Source of the DNA: Enterobacter hormaechei ATCC 49162
Lineage (GTDB): Bacteria > Pseudomonadota > Gammaproteobacteria > Enterobacterales > Enterobacteriaceae
Assembly (NCBI RefSeq): GCF_001875655.1
Contig: NZ_MKEQ01000001.1
Location: 124,001 to 188,000 of the forward strand
Direction: 5' to 3'
DNA length: 64,000 bases
Shown one piece after another: positions 27,441 through 37,672 of this stretch (the stretch's first letter is position 1; each line of letters starts with the position of its first letter). The notes beneath the pieces were generated by a model that saw only the letters and a list, made by a program, of their open reading frames with translations, did not search any database and was not told where the DNA came from. The translations under genes and the position numbers were made by a program.

Positions 27441-28234
27441 ATATCGCAACGGCTTCTCTCTCCCGCCAGGGGACGCGCGCCAGCAACCAGGATCAGACGG
27501 GAGAAACCATCGGGGAACGTTCAGCCTGCTTTGTCGTCTGTGACGGCATCGCGGGCCTGCCGGGCGGCGAGGTGGCCGCTGAACTGGCCCGCAACAGCAT
27601 TATTTCCCGCTTTGACGGCGACAAGCACCTGAATGCACAGCATATTCGTGACTACGTCCAAACGGCGAACCGCACCATTCTCAGCGAACAACAGGCCGTA
27701 CAGGACTATCGCCGGATGGGCACCACGCTGGTCAGCCTGTTTATCGACAGGGATTACCGTCTGGCTTACTGGGCGCACGCCGGAGACAGCCGCCTGTACC
27801 TGTTTCGCCGCGGCTGGCTGTGGCATGTCACCACCGATCACAGCCTCGTTCAGCAGATGAAAGATGCCGGGCATCAGACTGACGATCTCAACAGCAACCT
27901 GCTGTATCTGGCGCTGGGCATTGAGAATGGCGGACCGGAAGCGAGCTACAGCGATGTCGTGCAGGTTGAAGACGGTGATGCCTTCCTGCTCTGCACCGAC
28001 GGTTTCTGGCACGGCGTCAGCGAAGAGCAGATGAAGCAGTCGCTGCACATGGTCAATACGCCACAGGAGTGGCTGACCTTAATGAACCAAATCATTCAAA
28101 AGAATGCTGAACAGGAGGGCAACGCTCAGGACAACTATACCGCCGTCGCGGTGTGGATGGGCAACCCCCAGGACACCACTTTGCTGCATACGCTCTCTGA
28201 CGCAGCACAATTTCTTCCCTGCGGAACTGATTAG
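27437..28234 (+). CDS. pppA: T6SS PP2C-type protein phosphatase PppA
   Basis: Removes phosphate from TagH and so opposes PpkA. The 265-residue product shows PP2C metal-binding motifs: RASNQDQTGE near the N-terminus, VCDGIAGLPGGEVAAE, AHAGDSRLYLFR, and LCTDGFWHGVS, closing with AQDNYTAVAVWM. Translation is coupled to tagH by a 4-bp overlap. A frame overlapping its 3' end and running into the next gene is a shadow. Confidence 0.93.
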   Translation: MNIATASLSRQGTRASNQDQTGETIGERSACFVVCDGIAGLPGGEVAAELARNSIISRFDGDKHLNAQHIRDYVQTANRTILSEQQAVQDYRRMGTTLVSLFIDRDYRLAYWAHAGDSRLYLFRRGWLWHVTTDHSLVQQMKDAGHQTDDLNSNLLYLALGIENGGPEASYSDVVQVEDGDAFLLCTDGFWHGVSEEQMKQSLHMVNTPQEWLTLMNQIIQKNAEQEGNAQDNYTAVAVWMGNPQDTTLLHTLSDAAQFLPCGTD

Positions 28235-28250
28235 ACACACAAGGATTGAT

Positions 28251-29243
28251 ATGAAACTTTGGCTATCGGGTTTGGCTCTTCTGACGGTGGCGACCACCGC
28301 ACAGGCTGAAAACTTCCGCATCGTGCAGTCTCCTGCGCAGAAGCTGGATATCTGGATCGACAACATTAAAGACAATACGCCGCAAAGCTGGTGTAAATCG
28401 GACGTGGCGCTGCGTATTGTGGCGAACGGCAAGAAAGAGGTGTCGGTGCTGGAAAACTTCGTGCCGCGCCTTGGCTCGCTGCTGGAGCACCAGTGCAGCA
28501 AGCTGAATACCCTGAACTGGACGCTGAACGATCCGGAAGGCACGACGCTTGCCCGCGGCACAGCGGCTAAAGCGCAGGACTGGGCGCTGGTGGTGAAGCA
28601 GCAGGAAACGGCGGCAGCAACGACCACCACCACCACTTCAGGCGCGCTGCTGCCGCCTGACCAGAATCCGGAGACGCACACCGTAGCGGCAGATCGTACG
28701 CCATGGCAGGAGTTCACTCTTCAGGACGGTTGCCACCTGCGCACCTTCTGGGAGGGCGGGGCCTCCGCGCCAGCGCTGTTTATTCCGGACTCCGACACCA
28801 CCCGCTGTGGCAACGGCAGTTGGCTCAGCGGCCATACCGTGGTGACGCAGAACCGTAACGGGACGCAGAAAGCGATTCCCGTCACCTACATTCACGGCTT
28901 CCCGGTAATGGGGCTGAACAACGCGGTCGATCCTGAAAGCGCGCTGATCACCTCCGTCAACAAAGAACGCATGGTTTTCAGCACCCAGAACAGCGACCAG
29001 AGCTGGATGATCCTGCCGTACGACAGCACCCTGAACGGCTGGAAGAGCAACGGCACGGTGGCGGTGGAAATCACCCGTGAGATCGCCAGCGACGACGCCA
29101 GACTCCAGGCGCGTATCGCGGAGGTGAAGAAGATCTGGAGCGCATGGGTAGCACCGGGCGCGGAACTGAACGTTGTTCTGATTGACACGCTGCGTCCGCA
29201 GCTGCGCGATCCGGCAGTGGGCGCCTGGCGCGCGGCGAATTAA
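28251..29243 (+). CDS. Exported T6SS-cluster protein of unknown role
   Basis: 330-residue protein with a clear signal peptide (LALLTVATTAQA) that I do not recognise. It is mostly beta-rich in appearance, with a Thr-rich linker (ATTTTTTSG near residue 125) dividing two parts and four cysteines (WCKSD, HQCSK, DGCHL, TRCGN). It lies between pppA and tagJ with spacings of 16 and 9 bp, so it is co-transcribed with structural and regulatory genes and is presumably a periplasmic accessory. The start is the ATG at 28251 with AAGGA upstream; a longer frame overlapping pppA is artefactual. Confidence 0.7.
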   Translation: MKLWLSGLALLTVATTAQAENFRIVQSPAQKLDIWIDNIKDNTPQSWCKSDVALRIVANGKKEVSVLENFVPRLGSLLEHQCSKLNTLNWTLNDPEGTTLARGTAAKAQDWALVVKQQETAAATTTTTTSGALLPPDQNPETHTVAADRTPWQEFTLQDGCHLRTFWEGGASAPALFIPDSDTTRCGNGSWLSGHTVVTQNRNGTQKAIPVTYIHGFPVMGLNNAVDPESALITSVNKERMVFSTQNSDQSWMILPYDSTLNGWKSNGTVAVEITREIASDDARLQARIAEVKKIWSAWVAPGAELNVVLIDTLRPQLRDPAVGAWRAAN

Positions 29244-29252
29244 GGAGGGGCT

Positions 29253-30065
29253 ATGAATACGCTTTATCAACGTCTGGCGGGTGAGTCGATTAGCGACGCG
29301 CTGCTTCGCCTGGAAGCCGATATCAAAGCCCGTCCGGCGGATGCCGATCTGCGCGCCGCGTTTGTGCAGTTTCTGATCCTCAGCGGCAACTGGGCGCGCG
29401 CCCTGACCCAGCTGAAAAGCTGGCTGGTGCTGAAGCCGCAGGCAAAACCGACCGTAACGCTGCTGGAGCAGGCCATTCAGGGTGAACAGCAGCGGGCGCG
29501 CGTGTTCGCGGGCGAGGCGCGTCCGGCAATGCCGGAGGCGCAGTGGCCGTGGCTGACGACGTTAGCCCAGGCGCTGACGGAAAGCGCCGGGCAGGCACAA
29601 GCCCTGCGTCTGTCGGCACTCGAACAGGCGTCGGCAAGCCGCGGGCAGGTCACGCTGGAGAAAGAAGAGAGCCACACCTTTGAATGGCTGATGGACGGCG
29701 ATGCCCGTCTGGGGCCGGTGTGTGAAACCCTGGTCAATGGTCGCTACTTCTGGGTGCCATTCTGCGCCATCGACACGATCCGTTTTCAGGCTCCGGCCAG
29801 CGTGACCGATCTGGTGTGGCGTCATGCGCTGGTCCGCCTCACGGACGGCACCGAGCAGGTGTGTCAGATCCCGGCGCGTTATCCGTTTGCTGACGGGGCG
29901 CCAGACAGCGTTAAGCTGGGGCGCACCACCGAGTGGCTTCCGCTCGACGACGACGGCACCCTGTATGAAGGTCTGGGGCAAAAGGCCTGGCTGAGCGAGC
30001 AAAGCGAAAACCCGCTGCTCACCCTGAGCCTGGTAACGTTTACCACGGATGGTGCGGATGAGTAA
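29253..30065 (+). CDS. tagJ: T6SS accessory protein TagJ (ImpE family)
   Basis: 270-residue ImpE-type protein known to bind the TssB N-terminus in some systems and thought to help ClpV-linked sheath handling. The N-terminal TPR-like helices (ADADLRAAFVQFLILSGNWARALTQL) and the C-terminal ImpE region (LVNGRYFWVPF, TDLVWRHALVRLTDG, ARYPF) are clear. AAGGAGG precedes the ATG closely. The gene overlaps tssE by 8 bp. Confidence 0.9.
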   Translation: MNTLYQRLAGESISDALLRLEADIKARPADADLRAAFVQFLILSGNWARALTQLKSWLVLKPQAKPTVTLLEQAIQGEQQRARVFAGEARPAMPEAQWPWLTTLAQALTESAGQAQALRLSALEQASASRGQVTLEKEESHTFEWLMDGDARLGPVCETLVNGRYFWVPFCAIDTIRFQAPASVTDLVWRHALVRLTDGTEQVCQIPARYPFADGAPDSVKLGRTTEWLPLDDDGTLYEGLGQKAWLSEQSENPLLTLSLVTFTTDGADE

Positions 30066-30621
30066 TCCCGCTGGCGAAGGCGATCTGCTGCGCAGTGGCT
30101 GGCAGGCCCGCAGCAGGCAGGAGAAGGTGGGGGCGCGCGACAAAATGCAGCCCTCGCTGCTGGATCGCCTGACGGATAACGATCCGGAAAAAAAACGCGA
30201 ATCCGCCAACAGCAATCTGATCACCCACGCTGCGCTGCGTCGTAACGTCCTGCGGGATTTACAGTGGTTGTTTAACACCATTAACCACGATGCCTCCAGC
30301 GATCTGAGCGGGCTGACGCAGGTGAGCCGTTCCGTCGTGAATTTTGGCGTGGCGCCGCTGGCGGGGAAAAGAATGTCCGATATTGAATGGCACGACATTC
30401 AGCGCAAGCTCACCGAAGCGATTATTAACTTTGAACCGCGGATCCTGCCGCAGGGGCTTCAGGTTCGCTGCGTGTCCGATACCTCCTCGTTAGATCTGCA
30501 CAACGTTCTGTCTATCGAAATCAAAGGTCGCCTGTGGTGCGTGCCGTATCCGCTGGAATTTCTCTTTCGCACCGACGTCGATCTTGAGAACGGCCATTTT
30601 GAACTGAAGGATGCGGGGTAA
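30058..30621 (+). CDS. tssE: T6SS baseplate protein TssE
   Basis: gp25-like baseplate wedge protein that seeds sheath assembly; 187 residues. The core EANINFEPRI-type segment is seen as AIINFEPRILPQGLQVR, with QPSLLDRLTDN near the N-terminus. ATG at 30058 is chosen over the in-frame GTG 9 bp upstream because it makes the usual short overlap with tagJ. tssF starts 2 bp after its stop. Confidence 0.94.
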   Translation: MSNPAGEGDLLRSGWQARSRQEKVGARDKMQPSLLDRLTDNDPEKKRESANSNLITHAALRRNVLRDLQWLFNTINHDASSDLSGLTQVSRSVVNFGVAPLAGKRMSDIEWHDIQRKLTEAIINFEPRILPQGLQVRCVSDTSSLDLHNVLSIEIKGRLWCVPYPLEFLFRTDVDLENGHFELKDAG

Positions 30622-30623
30622 TT

Positions 30624-32495
30624 ATGGAAAGCAAACTGCTCGAATATTACAACCGTGAACTGGCCTATCTGCGCGAGATGGGCGCAGAGTTCGCCGAGCG
30701 CTACCCGAAAGTGGCGGGGCGGCTCGGCATGCGCGGCATCGAAGTGGCGGACCCGTACATTGAGCGCCTGATGGAAGGTTTCGCCTTCCTGACCTCCCGC
30801 GTGCAGATGAAAATGGACGCCGAATTTCCGCGCTTTTCACAGCGTATGCTGGAGATGATTGCGCCAAATTATCTGGCGCCTACGCCGTCGATGGCGATCG
30901 CTGAAATTCAGCCCGACAGCAGCCGCGGCGACCTGAGCAAAGGCTTTATTGTGCCGCGCGGCACCATGATGGACAGCCTGGCGCTGAAAAAGACCGGCGT
31001 TACGTGCAGCTATACCACGGCGCACGAGGTGAACCTGCTGCCGTTAAAAATTGAGCGGATCGAGCTGGGCGGCGTTCCCGCCGATCTGCCGCTGGCCCAG
31101 CTCGGCCTGAGCCAGCGGGGGATCAGCAGCGCCTTACGGATCCGCATTGCCTGCGATGGCCCGCAGCATCTCGGGCACCTGGACTTTGACCGCCTGGAGT
31201 TCTTCTTAAGCGGCCCGGACATCGAGGCGCTGAAGCTGCTGGAGCTGGTGATGGAGCACCACGCGGGTATTGTCTGCCAGACGGTCAGCAAGCAGCCCCA
31301 GCGCCAGCTGCTGTCGTCTGACGCCCTGCGTCAGGAAGGCTTTAATGCGGACCAGGCGCTGCTCCCGGACGATCTGCGCAACTTCGACGGCTATCGCCTG
31401 TTGCAGGAGTACTTTGCGTTCCCGGCGCGTTTTCGCTTCATCAGCCTGAGCGGGCTGGGCAAATTGATCCAGCGCTGCGAAGACGAAAAAGCGTTTGATA
31501 TCTTCATTCTGCTCGACAAGAGCGACGATCAGCTGGAGCGCGTGGTGGATGCCAGCCATCTGGCGCTGCACTGCACGCCGGTGATCAACCTGTTCCCGAA
31601 GGTGGCGGCCCGGCAGAAGCTGAGCGAAAGCCAGCATGAATACCATCTGGTGGTGGATAACATCCGACCGCTGGATTATGAAATTTATGCCGTGAAAAAA
31701 ATCTATGCCAGCGCGGATGGTCAGCGGGACGACCAGACGTTTCGTCCGTTCTGGAGTACCTGGAGCGGAGACGCGGGTAACTATGGCGCCTATTTTTCCC
31801 TGCGCCGTGAGCAGCGCGTCCTCTCGGAACACGCGCTGCGCTATGGCACCCGCACGGGCTATATCGGCTCGGAGGTCTTCGTCTCGCTGGTGGATGCGCA
31901 GCACGCGCCGTGGCAGGAGAATTTGCGCTACATTTCCGCCGAGGTGCTGTGCACCAGCCGCGACCTGCCGCTGATGCTTCAGCAGGAGCTTGGGCAATTT
32001 ATTATGGCCGACTCCATGCCGGTTAAAGCGTTAACCCTGCGTAAAGGCCCGACGCCGCCGCGTCCGGCGCTGGCGGAAGGGTTCAGCACCTGGCGGCTTA
32101 TCAGCCAGCTGCAAATGAACTACCTCAGTTTGATGGACAGCGAAAACGAAGAGGGCGCTGCCGCGCTGCGTCAGCTGTTAGGGCTGTACGCCAACCTGGC
32201 CGAGACGCCGGTTGCCCGTCAGGTGGAGGGCGTTCGCCACTGCGTGCTGGAGCCGGTGCACCGCCGCGTACCGGAACCCGGCCCGGTGGTGTTCGCCCGC
32301 GGGATCGGCATCACCCTGACGGTGGATGAACGCGCCTTTTCCGGCGCCAGCCCGTGGCTGTTTGGCAGCGTGCTGGAACGTCTTTTTGCCCGCCTGGTCT
32401 CCATCAACAGCTTTACGGAGTTCACGCTCAAGAGCCAGCAGCGCGGCGAGATCGGCTACTGGGCACCGCGCATGGGTAAAAGGGCGCTGGTATGA
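30624..32495 (+). CDS. tssF: T6SS baseplate protein TssF
   Basis: Baseplate wedge component, 623 residues. It begins with the hallmark LEYYNRELAYLREMGAEFAERYPKVAGRLG and ends in a domain with GSVLERLFARLVSINSFTE. Length is normal. Its stop overlaps the tssG start (ATGA). Confidence 0.97.
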   Translation: MESKLLEYYNRELAYLREMGAEFAERYPKVAGRLGMRGIEVADPYIERLMEGFAFLTSRVQMKMDAEFPRFSQRMLEMIAPNYLAPTPSMAIAEIQPDSSRGDLSKGFIVPRGTMMDSLALKKTGVTCSYTTAHEVNLLPLKIERIELGGVPADLPLAQLGLSQRGISSALRIRIACDGPQHLGHLDFDRLEFFLSGPDIEALKLLELVMEHHAGIVCQTVSKQPQRQLLSSDALRQEGFNADQALLPDDLRNFDGYRLLQEYFAFPARFRFISLSGLGKLIQRCEDEKAFDIFILLDKSDDQLERVVDASHLALHCTPVINLFPKVAARQKLSESQHEYHLVVDNIRPLDYEIYAVKKIYASADGQRDDQTFRPFWSTWSGDAGNYGAYFSLRREQRVLSEHALRYGTRTGYIGSEVFVSLVDAQHAPWQENLRYISAEVLCTSRDLPLMLQQELGQFIMADSMPVKALTLRKGPTPPRPALAEGFSTWRLISQLQMNYLSLMDSENEEGAAALRQLLGLYANLAETPVARQVEGVRHCVLEPVHRRVPEPGPVVFARGIGITLTVDERAFSGASPWLFGSVLERLFARLVSINSFTEFTLKSQQRGEIGYWAPRMGKRALV

Positions 32496-33535
32496 GTGAG
32501 GTTGCCCCTGCAACGCTGCGCGTGCATCGCCTGACGCCACTGCCCGATGCGTTCTGGCGCGGAGTGCGCGAGACGCCGTGGCGCTACGATCTCTTCCAGC
32601 TGTTAAGACGCATTGATGCCCAGGGCGGTGAACGTTATCCGCTGGGCCGCGCGCCGCTGCCGAAATTTGAGCCGCTGCGTATTGGTCAGCAGCCTTCAAT
32701 GGGGTTTGCGCCGTCAACGGTTGCTGAGGTCCGGCAGCGGGAAGAGAACGGGCTGCATGACGTTTCCATTCTGAGCTTCGGCCTGTTTGGTCCTAACGGC
32801 CCGCTGCCGGTGCACATGACCGAGTATGCCCGCGAGCGTATTCATCATCATCAGGATCACAGCCTCAGCGCGTTTGCCGACCTCTTTCACCACCGCCTGA
32901 CGCTGCTGTTCTACCGCGCCTGGGCGGACGCGCAGCCTGCCGTTTCACTGGATCGCGACGACAACCGGCGCTTCGAAGGGTATCTGGCGTCGCTGATTGG
33001 CATGGGCCAGCCGGGTCAGATGGCGAAAGGCAGCCTGAGCGCGCATGCCCGCTTTACCCACGCCGGGCACCTGACCCGCCACGGGCGGGACCCGGAAGGG
33101 CTGGAGAAGATCCTGCGCAACTATTTCAACGTGCCGGTCAGGCTGGTGGCCAACGTCCCGCAGTGGATGCCGCTCTCCACGCGGGAGCAGGCACAGCTGG
33201 GTGAGGGGCGGCGTCTGCCGCGCATGGGGGAGTCTGCCTTTCTCGGCATTGCGGTACGCGACGTGCAGCATAAATTCCGGCTTGAGATTGGCCCGTTGAG
33301 CGCAGACGACTACAACCGTTTTCTGCCGGGCGAAGGGTGGGTCACCGAACTGCGCGACTGGGTACGACAGTACGCCGGGGTGGAATTTGAATGGGAAACA
33401 CGGGTGATCCTGCGCGCCGATGCGGTGCAGGGCGCCACGCTCGGCAGCGCCGGGCGATTAGGGTACAACACCTGGCTGGGCCTTCAGCCTCAGCCTGTTC
33501 CGCGTGGCGATCTGGTGTATCGCGCAGAGCGATAA
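32492..33535 (+). CDS. tssG: T6SS baseplate protein TssG
   Basis: Baseplate wedge partner of TssF, 347 residues. Recognisable segments are WRYDLFQLLRRIDAQ near residue 30, FGLFGPNGPLPVHMTEYARERIHHHQD, and FLPGEGWVTELRDWVRQY near the C-terminus. It overlaps tssF by 4 bp, and clpV follows after 38 bp. Confidence 0.97.
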   Translation: MSEVAPATLRVHRLTPLPDAFWRGVRETPWRYDLFQLLRRIDAQGGERYPLGRAPLPKFEPLRIGQQPSMGFAPSTVAEVRQREENGLHDVSILSFGLFGPNGPLPVHMTEYARERIHHHQDHSLSAFADLFHHRLTLLFYRAWADAQPAVSLDRDDNRRFEGYLASLIGMGQPGQMAKGSLSAHARFTHAGHLTRHGRDPEGLEKILRNYFNVPVRLVANVPQWMPLSTREQAQLGEGRRLPRMGESAFLGIAVRDVQHKFRLEIGPLSADDYNRFLPGEGWVTELRDWVRQYAGVEFEWETRVILRADAVQGATLGSAGRLGYNTWLGLQPQPVPRGDLVYRAER

Positions 33536-33573
33536 TCCTTCCGTATACCGAATCATTGTTAATGGAAACTAAC

Positions 33574-36189
33574 ATGTCAGAAATTAGCCGTGCCGTGCTT
33601 TTCGGCAAACTGGATACGCTGTTATTTACCTCTCTGGAAAGCGCGACTGCCTTCTGTAAGCTGCGCGGCAACCCGTACGTTGAACTGGTGCACTGGCTGC
33701 ATCAGCTGATGCAACAGCAGGATGGCGATCTGCAACAGGTCATCCGTCACTTCGCCCTTGATGAACAGCAGCTGACGCGCGATATCGTGGCGGCACTGGA
33801 TGCCCTGCCGCGTGGCGCAAGTTCCGTGTCTGATCTTTCCGAGCATATCGACAGCGCCGTCGAGCGCGCCTGGGTCTACGGCTCGCTGAAGTTTGGCGTC
33901 AGCCGCATCCGCGGCGGCCATTTGCTGATCGGCATACTGAAAACGTGGAATCTGGCTAACGTGCTGAAAAGCATTTCGGCGCAGTTCACCCGTCTGAACG
34001 TTGAGGTGCTGATCGAGCAGTTCGACGCCATTTGCGCCAGCAGCAAAGAGAGCCAGCAGGCCACCGCCGCAGCGGACGCGCCTGCCGGGGCAGTACCGGC
34101 TGCGCAGGGCACGCTGGCGCAGTATGGGCAGGATCTGACGTCGCGCGCCCGGGAAGGGAAAATTGACCCGGTGGTGGGACGCGATGAAGAGATCCGCCAG
34201 ATGGTCGACATTCTGATGCGTCGTCGCCAGAACAACCCTTTATTGACCGGGGAAGCTGGCGTCGGGAAAACGGCGGTGGTGGAAGGGCTGGCGCTGCGAA
34301 TCGCTGACGGCGACGTGCCGGAGCCGCTGCAAAACGTTCAGCTGTGGCTGCTGGATATCGGCATGCTTCAGGCCGGTGCGGGCATGAAAGGGGAATTTGA
34401 GGCGCGCCTCCAGGCGCTGATTAACGAGGTACAGTCCAGCGCCACGCCGATTATTCTCTTTATCGATGAGATCCACACCCTGATTGGCGCTGGCGGTCAG
34501 CAGGGCACCGGCGATGCCGCTAACCTGCTCAAGCCTGCCCTGGCGCGCGGACAACTGCGCACCATCGGCGCGACCACCTGGGCGGAATACAAGAAATATA
34601 TCGAGAAAGATCCGGCGCTGACCCGCCGTTTCCAGACCGTGCAGGTTCACGAGCCGGACGAAGCCAAAGCCGTGCTGATGCTGCGCAGCACCGTGTCGCC
34701 GCTGGAAACCCATCATCAGGTTTTACTCCTCGACGAAGCGGTGAGCGCGGCAGTGAAACTGTCGCATCGCTATATTCCTGCGCGTCAGCTGCCGGATAAA
34801 GCGGTGGCGCTGCTCGACACCGCCTGTGCGCGCGTGGCCGTCAGCCAGAGCGCACCGCCTGCCCAGCTGGAAGACTGCCTGCGTCACCTGGCGGCTCTGG
34901 ACGTGGAGCTGGAAATTGCCGAACGCGAAGCGCGCGTGGGCGCAGGCGATCCGGCGCGTGTGGCAACCTTAACCGACGAGCGAGACGCGTACGAAAGCAA
35001 ACGCGAAGCCCTGGCCCGTCGCTGGGAAGAGGAGCGCACGCGGGTGCAGGAGATTATCCGTCTGCGTGCCGCGCTGTTTGCGGCGGGTGATGAGGATACG
35101 GCTGAACTGCGTAGCCAGCTGGCAGAGCAGCAGCAGGCGCTGCATACCTTACAGGGTGACGAACCGCTGCTGTTTGCCGCGGTGGATGAAAACGTGGTGG
35201 CTGCGGTGGTCTCGGACTGGACCGGGATCCCGCTGGGCCGGATGGTGAAAAATGAGATCGACGCGGTGCTGAACCTGGCCGACACGCTGAACCAGCGGGT
35301 TATTGGTCAGCGTCACGGTCTGGATCTGATTGCCCGGCGGGTAAAAACCTCGCGGGCGAAGCTTGACGATCCCAACAAACCGATCGGCGTATTTATGCTC
35401 TGCGGGCCGTCCGGCGTGGGTAAAACCGAAACCGCGCTGGCGCTGGCGGAGTCGCTTTACGGCGGCGAGCAGAACGTCATTACCATCAACATGAGTGAAT
35501 TCCAGGAAGCGCACACCGTTTCGACGTTAAAAGGTGCGCCTCCGGGCTATGTGGGCTATGGTGAAGGCGGCGTCTTAACCGAGGCCGTGCGCCGCCGTCC
35601 CTACAGCGTGGTGCTGCTGGACGAAATTGAAAAAGCGCACCCGGACGTGCATGAGATCTTCTTCCAGGTCTTCGACAAGGGCTGGATGGAAGACGGCGAA
35701 GGGCGTCACATTGATTTCCGCAACACCATTATTATTCTGACCTCTAACGTCGGCACCGACCTGATCGCCGCCATGTGCGCCGACCCGGACCTGATGCCGG
35801 AGCCTGACGCGTTAAGCGGCGCCCTGCGCCAGCCGCTGCTGGAGGTGTTCCCGCCTGCGCTGCTGGGCCGCCTGCTGGTGGTGCCGTATTACCCACTGAG
35901 CGACGAGATGCTGGGGCAGATTGTGCGTCTCCAGCTCGGGCGTATTCAGCGTCGTCTGGAAGAGAATCACAACATTATTTCTGAATTTGACGACAGCGTG
36001 GTCGAACAGATTGTTCAGCGCTGTACCGAGGTTGAGTCAGGCGGGCGTATGGTGGATGCGATTCTGACCAATACGTTGCTGCCTCAGATGAGCCAGATTT
36101 TACTTACCGCCAGCCGCAGCGACGAGCAGTACCGACGTCTGCATGTCACCTGCGAGCAGGGCGAGTTCCACTGTCAGTTTGCCGCGTAA
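33574..36189 (+). CDS. tssH: T6SS sheath-recycling AAA+ ATPase ClpV
   Basis: Hexameric unfoldase that extracts contracted TssBC sheath for reuse. It has 871 residues from the ATG at 33574 ([13 protein letters not shown], with GGA seven bases upstream). An N-terminal ClpN domain is followed by two AAA+ modules: Walker A GEAGVGKT (226-233), Walker [10 protein letters not shown], a coiled middle domain, and second Walker A GPSGVGKT (611-618) with [12 protein letters not shown] longer reading frame upstream overlaps tssG and lacks homology. All catalytic motifs are intact. Confidence 0.97.
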   Translation: MSEISRAVLFGKLDTLLFTSLESATAFCKLRGNPYVELVHWLHQLMQQQDGDLQQVIRHFALDEQQLTRDIVAALDALPRGASSVSDLSEHIDSAVERAWVYGSLKFGVSRIRGGHLLIGILKTWNLANVLKSISAQFTRLNVEVLIEQFDAICASSKESQQATAAADAPAGAVPAAQGTLAQYGQDLTSRAREGKIDPVVGRDEEIRQMVDILMRRRQNNPLLTGEAGVGKTAVVEGLALRIADGDVPEPLQNVQLWLLDIGMLQAGAGMKGEFEARLQALINEVQSSATPIILFIDEIHTLIGAGGQQGTGDAANLLKPALARGQLRTIGATTWAEYKKYIEKDPALTRRFQTVQVHEPDEAKAVLMLRSTVSPLETHHQVLLLDEAVSAAVKLSHRYIPARQLPDKAVALLDTACARVAVSQSAPPAQLEDCLRHLAALDVELEIAEREARVGAGDPARVATLTDERDAYESKREALARRWEEERTRVQEIIRLRAALFAAGDEDTAELRSQLAEQQQALHTLQGDEPLLFAAVDENVVAAVVSDWTGIPLGRMVKNEIDAVLNLADTLNQRVIGQRHGLDLIARRVKTSRAKLDDPNKPIGVFMLCGPSGVGKTETALALAESLYGGEQNVITINMSEFQEAHTVSTLKGAPPGYVGYGEGGVLTEAVRRRPYSVVLLDEIEKAHPDVHEIFFQVFDKGWMEDGEGRHIDFRNTIIILTSNVGTDLIAAMCADPDLMPEPDALSGALRQPLLEVFPPALLGRLLVVPYYPLSDEMLGQIVRLQLGRIQRRLEENHNIISEFDDSVVEQIVQRCTEVESGGRMVDAILTNTLLPQMSQILLTASRSDEQYRRLHVTCEQGEFHCQFAA

Positions 36190-36213
36190 TAATCATCAAG
36201 AGAACTGTAAAAG

Positions 36214-37647
36214 ATGACGGATAATGATAACAATCGGACTGTCCCAAACGCGCTCCCGGTCGGGTACCGTTTCAATGAGTTTGAGATAAAAGAGGTGATT
36301 GGCGGCGGCGGATTCGGCATCGTCTATCGCGCCTGGGATCACCAGCTCGAACGCACTATCGCTATCAAAGAGTTTATGCCTTCCTCCCTCGCCGTGCGCG
36401 GCGAGGACATGACGCTGGTACTGCGCAGCGAGCGCTTTGGCAAAGCGTTTTCTGCTGGCCTGAACAGCTTCATCCAGGAAGCCCGCCTGCTGGCGCGCTT
36501 CAACCACCCGAACCTGCTGCACGTACTGCGTTTCTGGGTGCAAAACGACACGGCCTATATGGGAACGCTGTTTTACAGCGGCACCACGCTGTCGCGTCTG
36601 CGGGAAGAAAAACCGGAACTGATTAACGAGGCGTGGATCCGCCGCATGCTGCCCATGCTCTTCGGTGCCATCAAAACGATCCACGACGAAGGCTACCTGC
36701 ACCGCGACATCTCGCTGGATAACATTCAGATTCAGGACAACGGCCTGCCGGTGCTGCTTGATTTCGGATCGGCGCGTCGCACCATCGGTAACCTCTCGGA
36801 TGAGACGGAAACCATGCTGCGTCCGGGGTTTGCGCCTATCGAGCAGTATACCGACGACAATGAAAGCGAGCAGGGGCCGTGGACGGATATCTACGCGCTC
36901 GGCGCCGTATTGCGCACCCTTATCGTCGGCTCTCCGCCGCCGGTCAGCGTGGTGCGTTCGATTCAGGACACCTGCAAACCGCTGGTGGAGCTGATGCCGC
37001 AGGGCTATTCCATTCCGCTGCTTCAGGCCATCGACAAGGCGCTGGCGCTGCATATGGAAGACCGTCCGCAATCCATTGAGGAGTTTGCGGCATTGATTGA
37101 GATGCCTGTCGCCGGTATCGACGAGGTACTGACCGCGAAGAAGACCGGCACGATGCTGGTGCCGGTGGAAGAGGAGGCGTCTGCTTCCGCGCTCGACTGG
37201 CGTCGTTACAAGCTTCCGGGGCTGGTGGCCGCGGGCGTGCTGGTTGGGGTGGTTGCCGGTGCGATGCTGTTCGGCGGCGGCGGTCAGGAAACGCCAGAGC
37301 AGACGGCGCAAACCCCTGCCGTCAGCCCTCCGGCTGAGACCTCTGCCGCAGCGGAAACCAGACCGGCAACGGCAGAGGTGAGCGAGCCGGTCACGCCACC
37401 GGCTACGGCGCAGCAGAGTGCGCCGCCTGTCGATGCCAGCCCGGTCGCGCTGGTCTACATCCGCATGCTCGATGGCGAGACGCTGAAGGTGAACGGCGAG
37501 TCTAAAGCGCTGCGTCCGGGCAATAACGGCTACGCTTCGCTGAAATTGCCAGCGGGTGAAACCCGCATTGAACTGGAAGGCAATGGAAGAACGCGTACCC
37601 AGACGCTGGATATTGCGAAGCCAGGCACCTGGCTGGTGAATCCGTAG
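36214..37647 (+). CDS. ppkA: T6SS Ser/Thr kinase PpkA
   Basis: Membrane-anchored Hanks-type kinase that phosphorylates TagH to trigger T6SS activity. The 477-residue product has a glycine-rich loop (IGGGGFGIVYRA, near 29), Lys in IAIKEF, the catalytic loop HRDISLDNI and DFGSARR, then a single transmembrane helix near 337-355 (LVAAGVLVGVVAGAMLF), a Pro/Ala/Thr-rich periplasmic linker and a small PEGA-like C-terminal domain (KLPAGETRIELEG). It is the last structural/regulatory gene before the effector region, 25 bp from tle. Confidence 0.94.
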   Translation: MTDNDNNRTVPNALPVGYRFNEFEIKEVIGGGGFGIVYRAWDHQLERTIAIKEFMPSSLAVRGEDMTLVLRSERFGKAFSAGLNSFIQEARLLARFNHPNLLHVLRFWVQNDTAYMGTLFYSGTTLSRLREEKPELINEAWIRRMLPMLFGAIKTIHDEGYLHRDISLDNIQIQDNGLPVLLDFGSARRTIGNLSDETETMLRPGFAPIEQYTDDNESEQGPWTDIYALGAVLRTLIVGSPPPVSVVRSIQDTCKPLVELMPQGYSIPLLQAIDKALALHMEDRPQSIEEFAALIEMPVAGIDEVLTAKKTGTMLVPVEEEASASALDWRRYKLPGLVAAGVLVGVVAGAMLFGGGGQETPEQTAQTPAVSPPAETSAAAETRPATAEVSEPVTPPATAQQSAPPVDASPVALVYIRMLDGETLKVNGESKALRPGNNGYASLKLPAGETRIELEGNGRTRTQTLDIAKPGTWLVNP

Positions 37648-37672
37648 GCCTGCGGGTAACAGGACGGAGCGA

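Noticed and set aside
33391..33573. N-terminal extension of ClpV into tssG
   Set aside because: ClpV homologues begin at MSEIS-like sequence; the extension overlaps tssG coding in another frame and has no homology.
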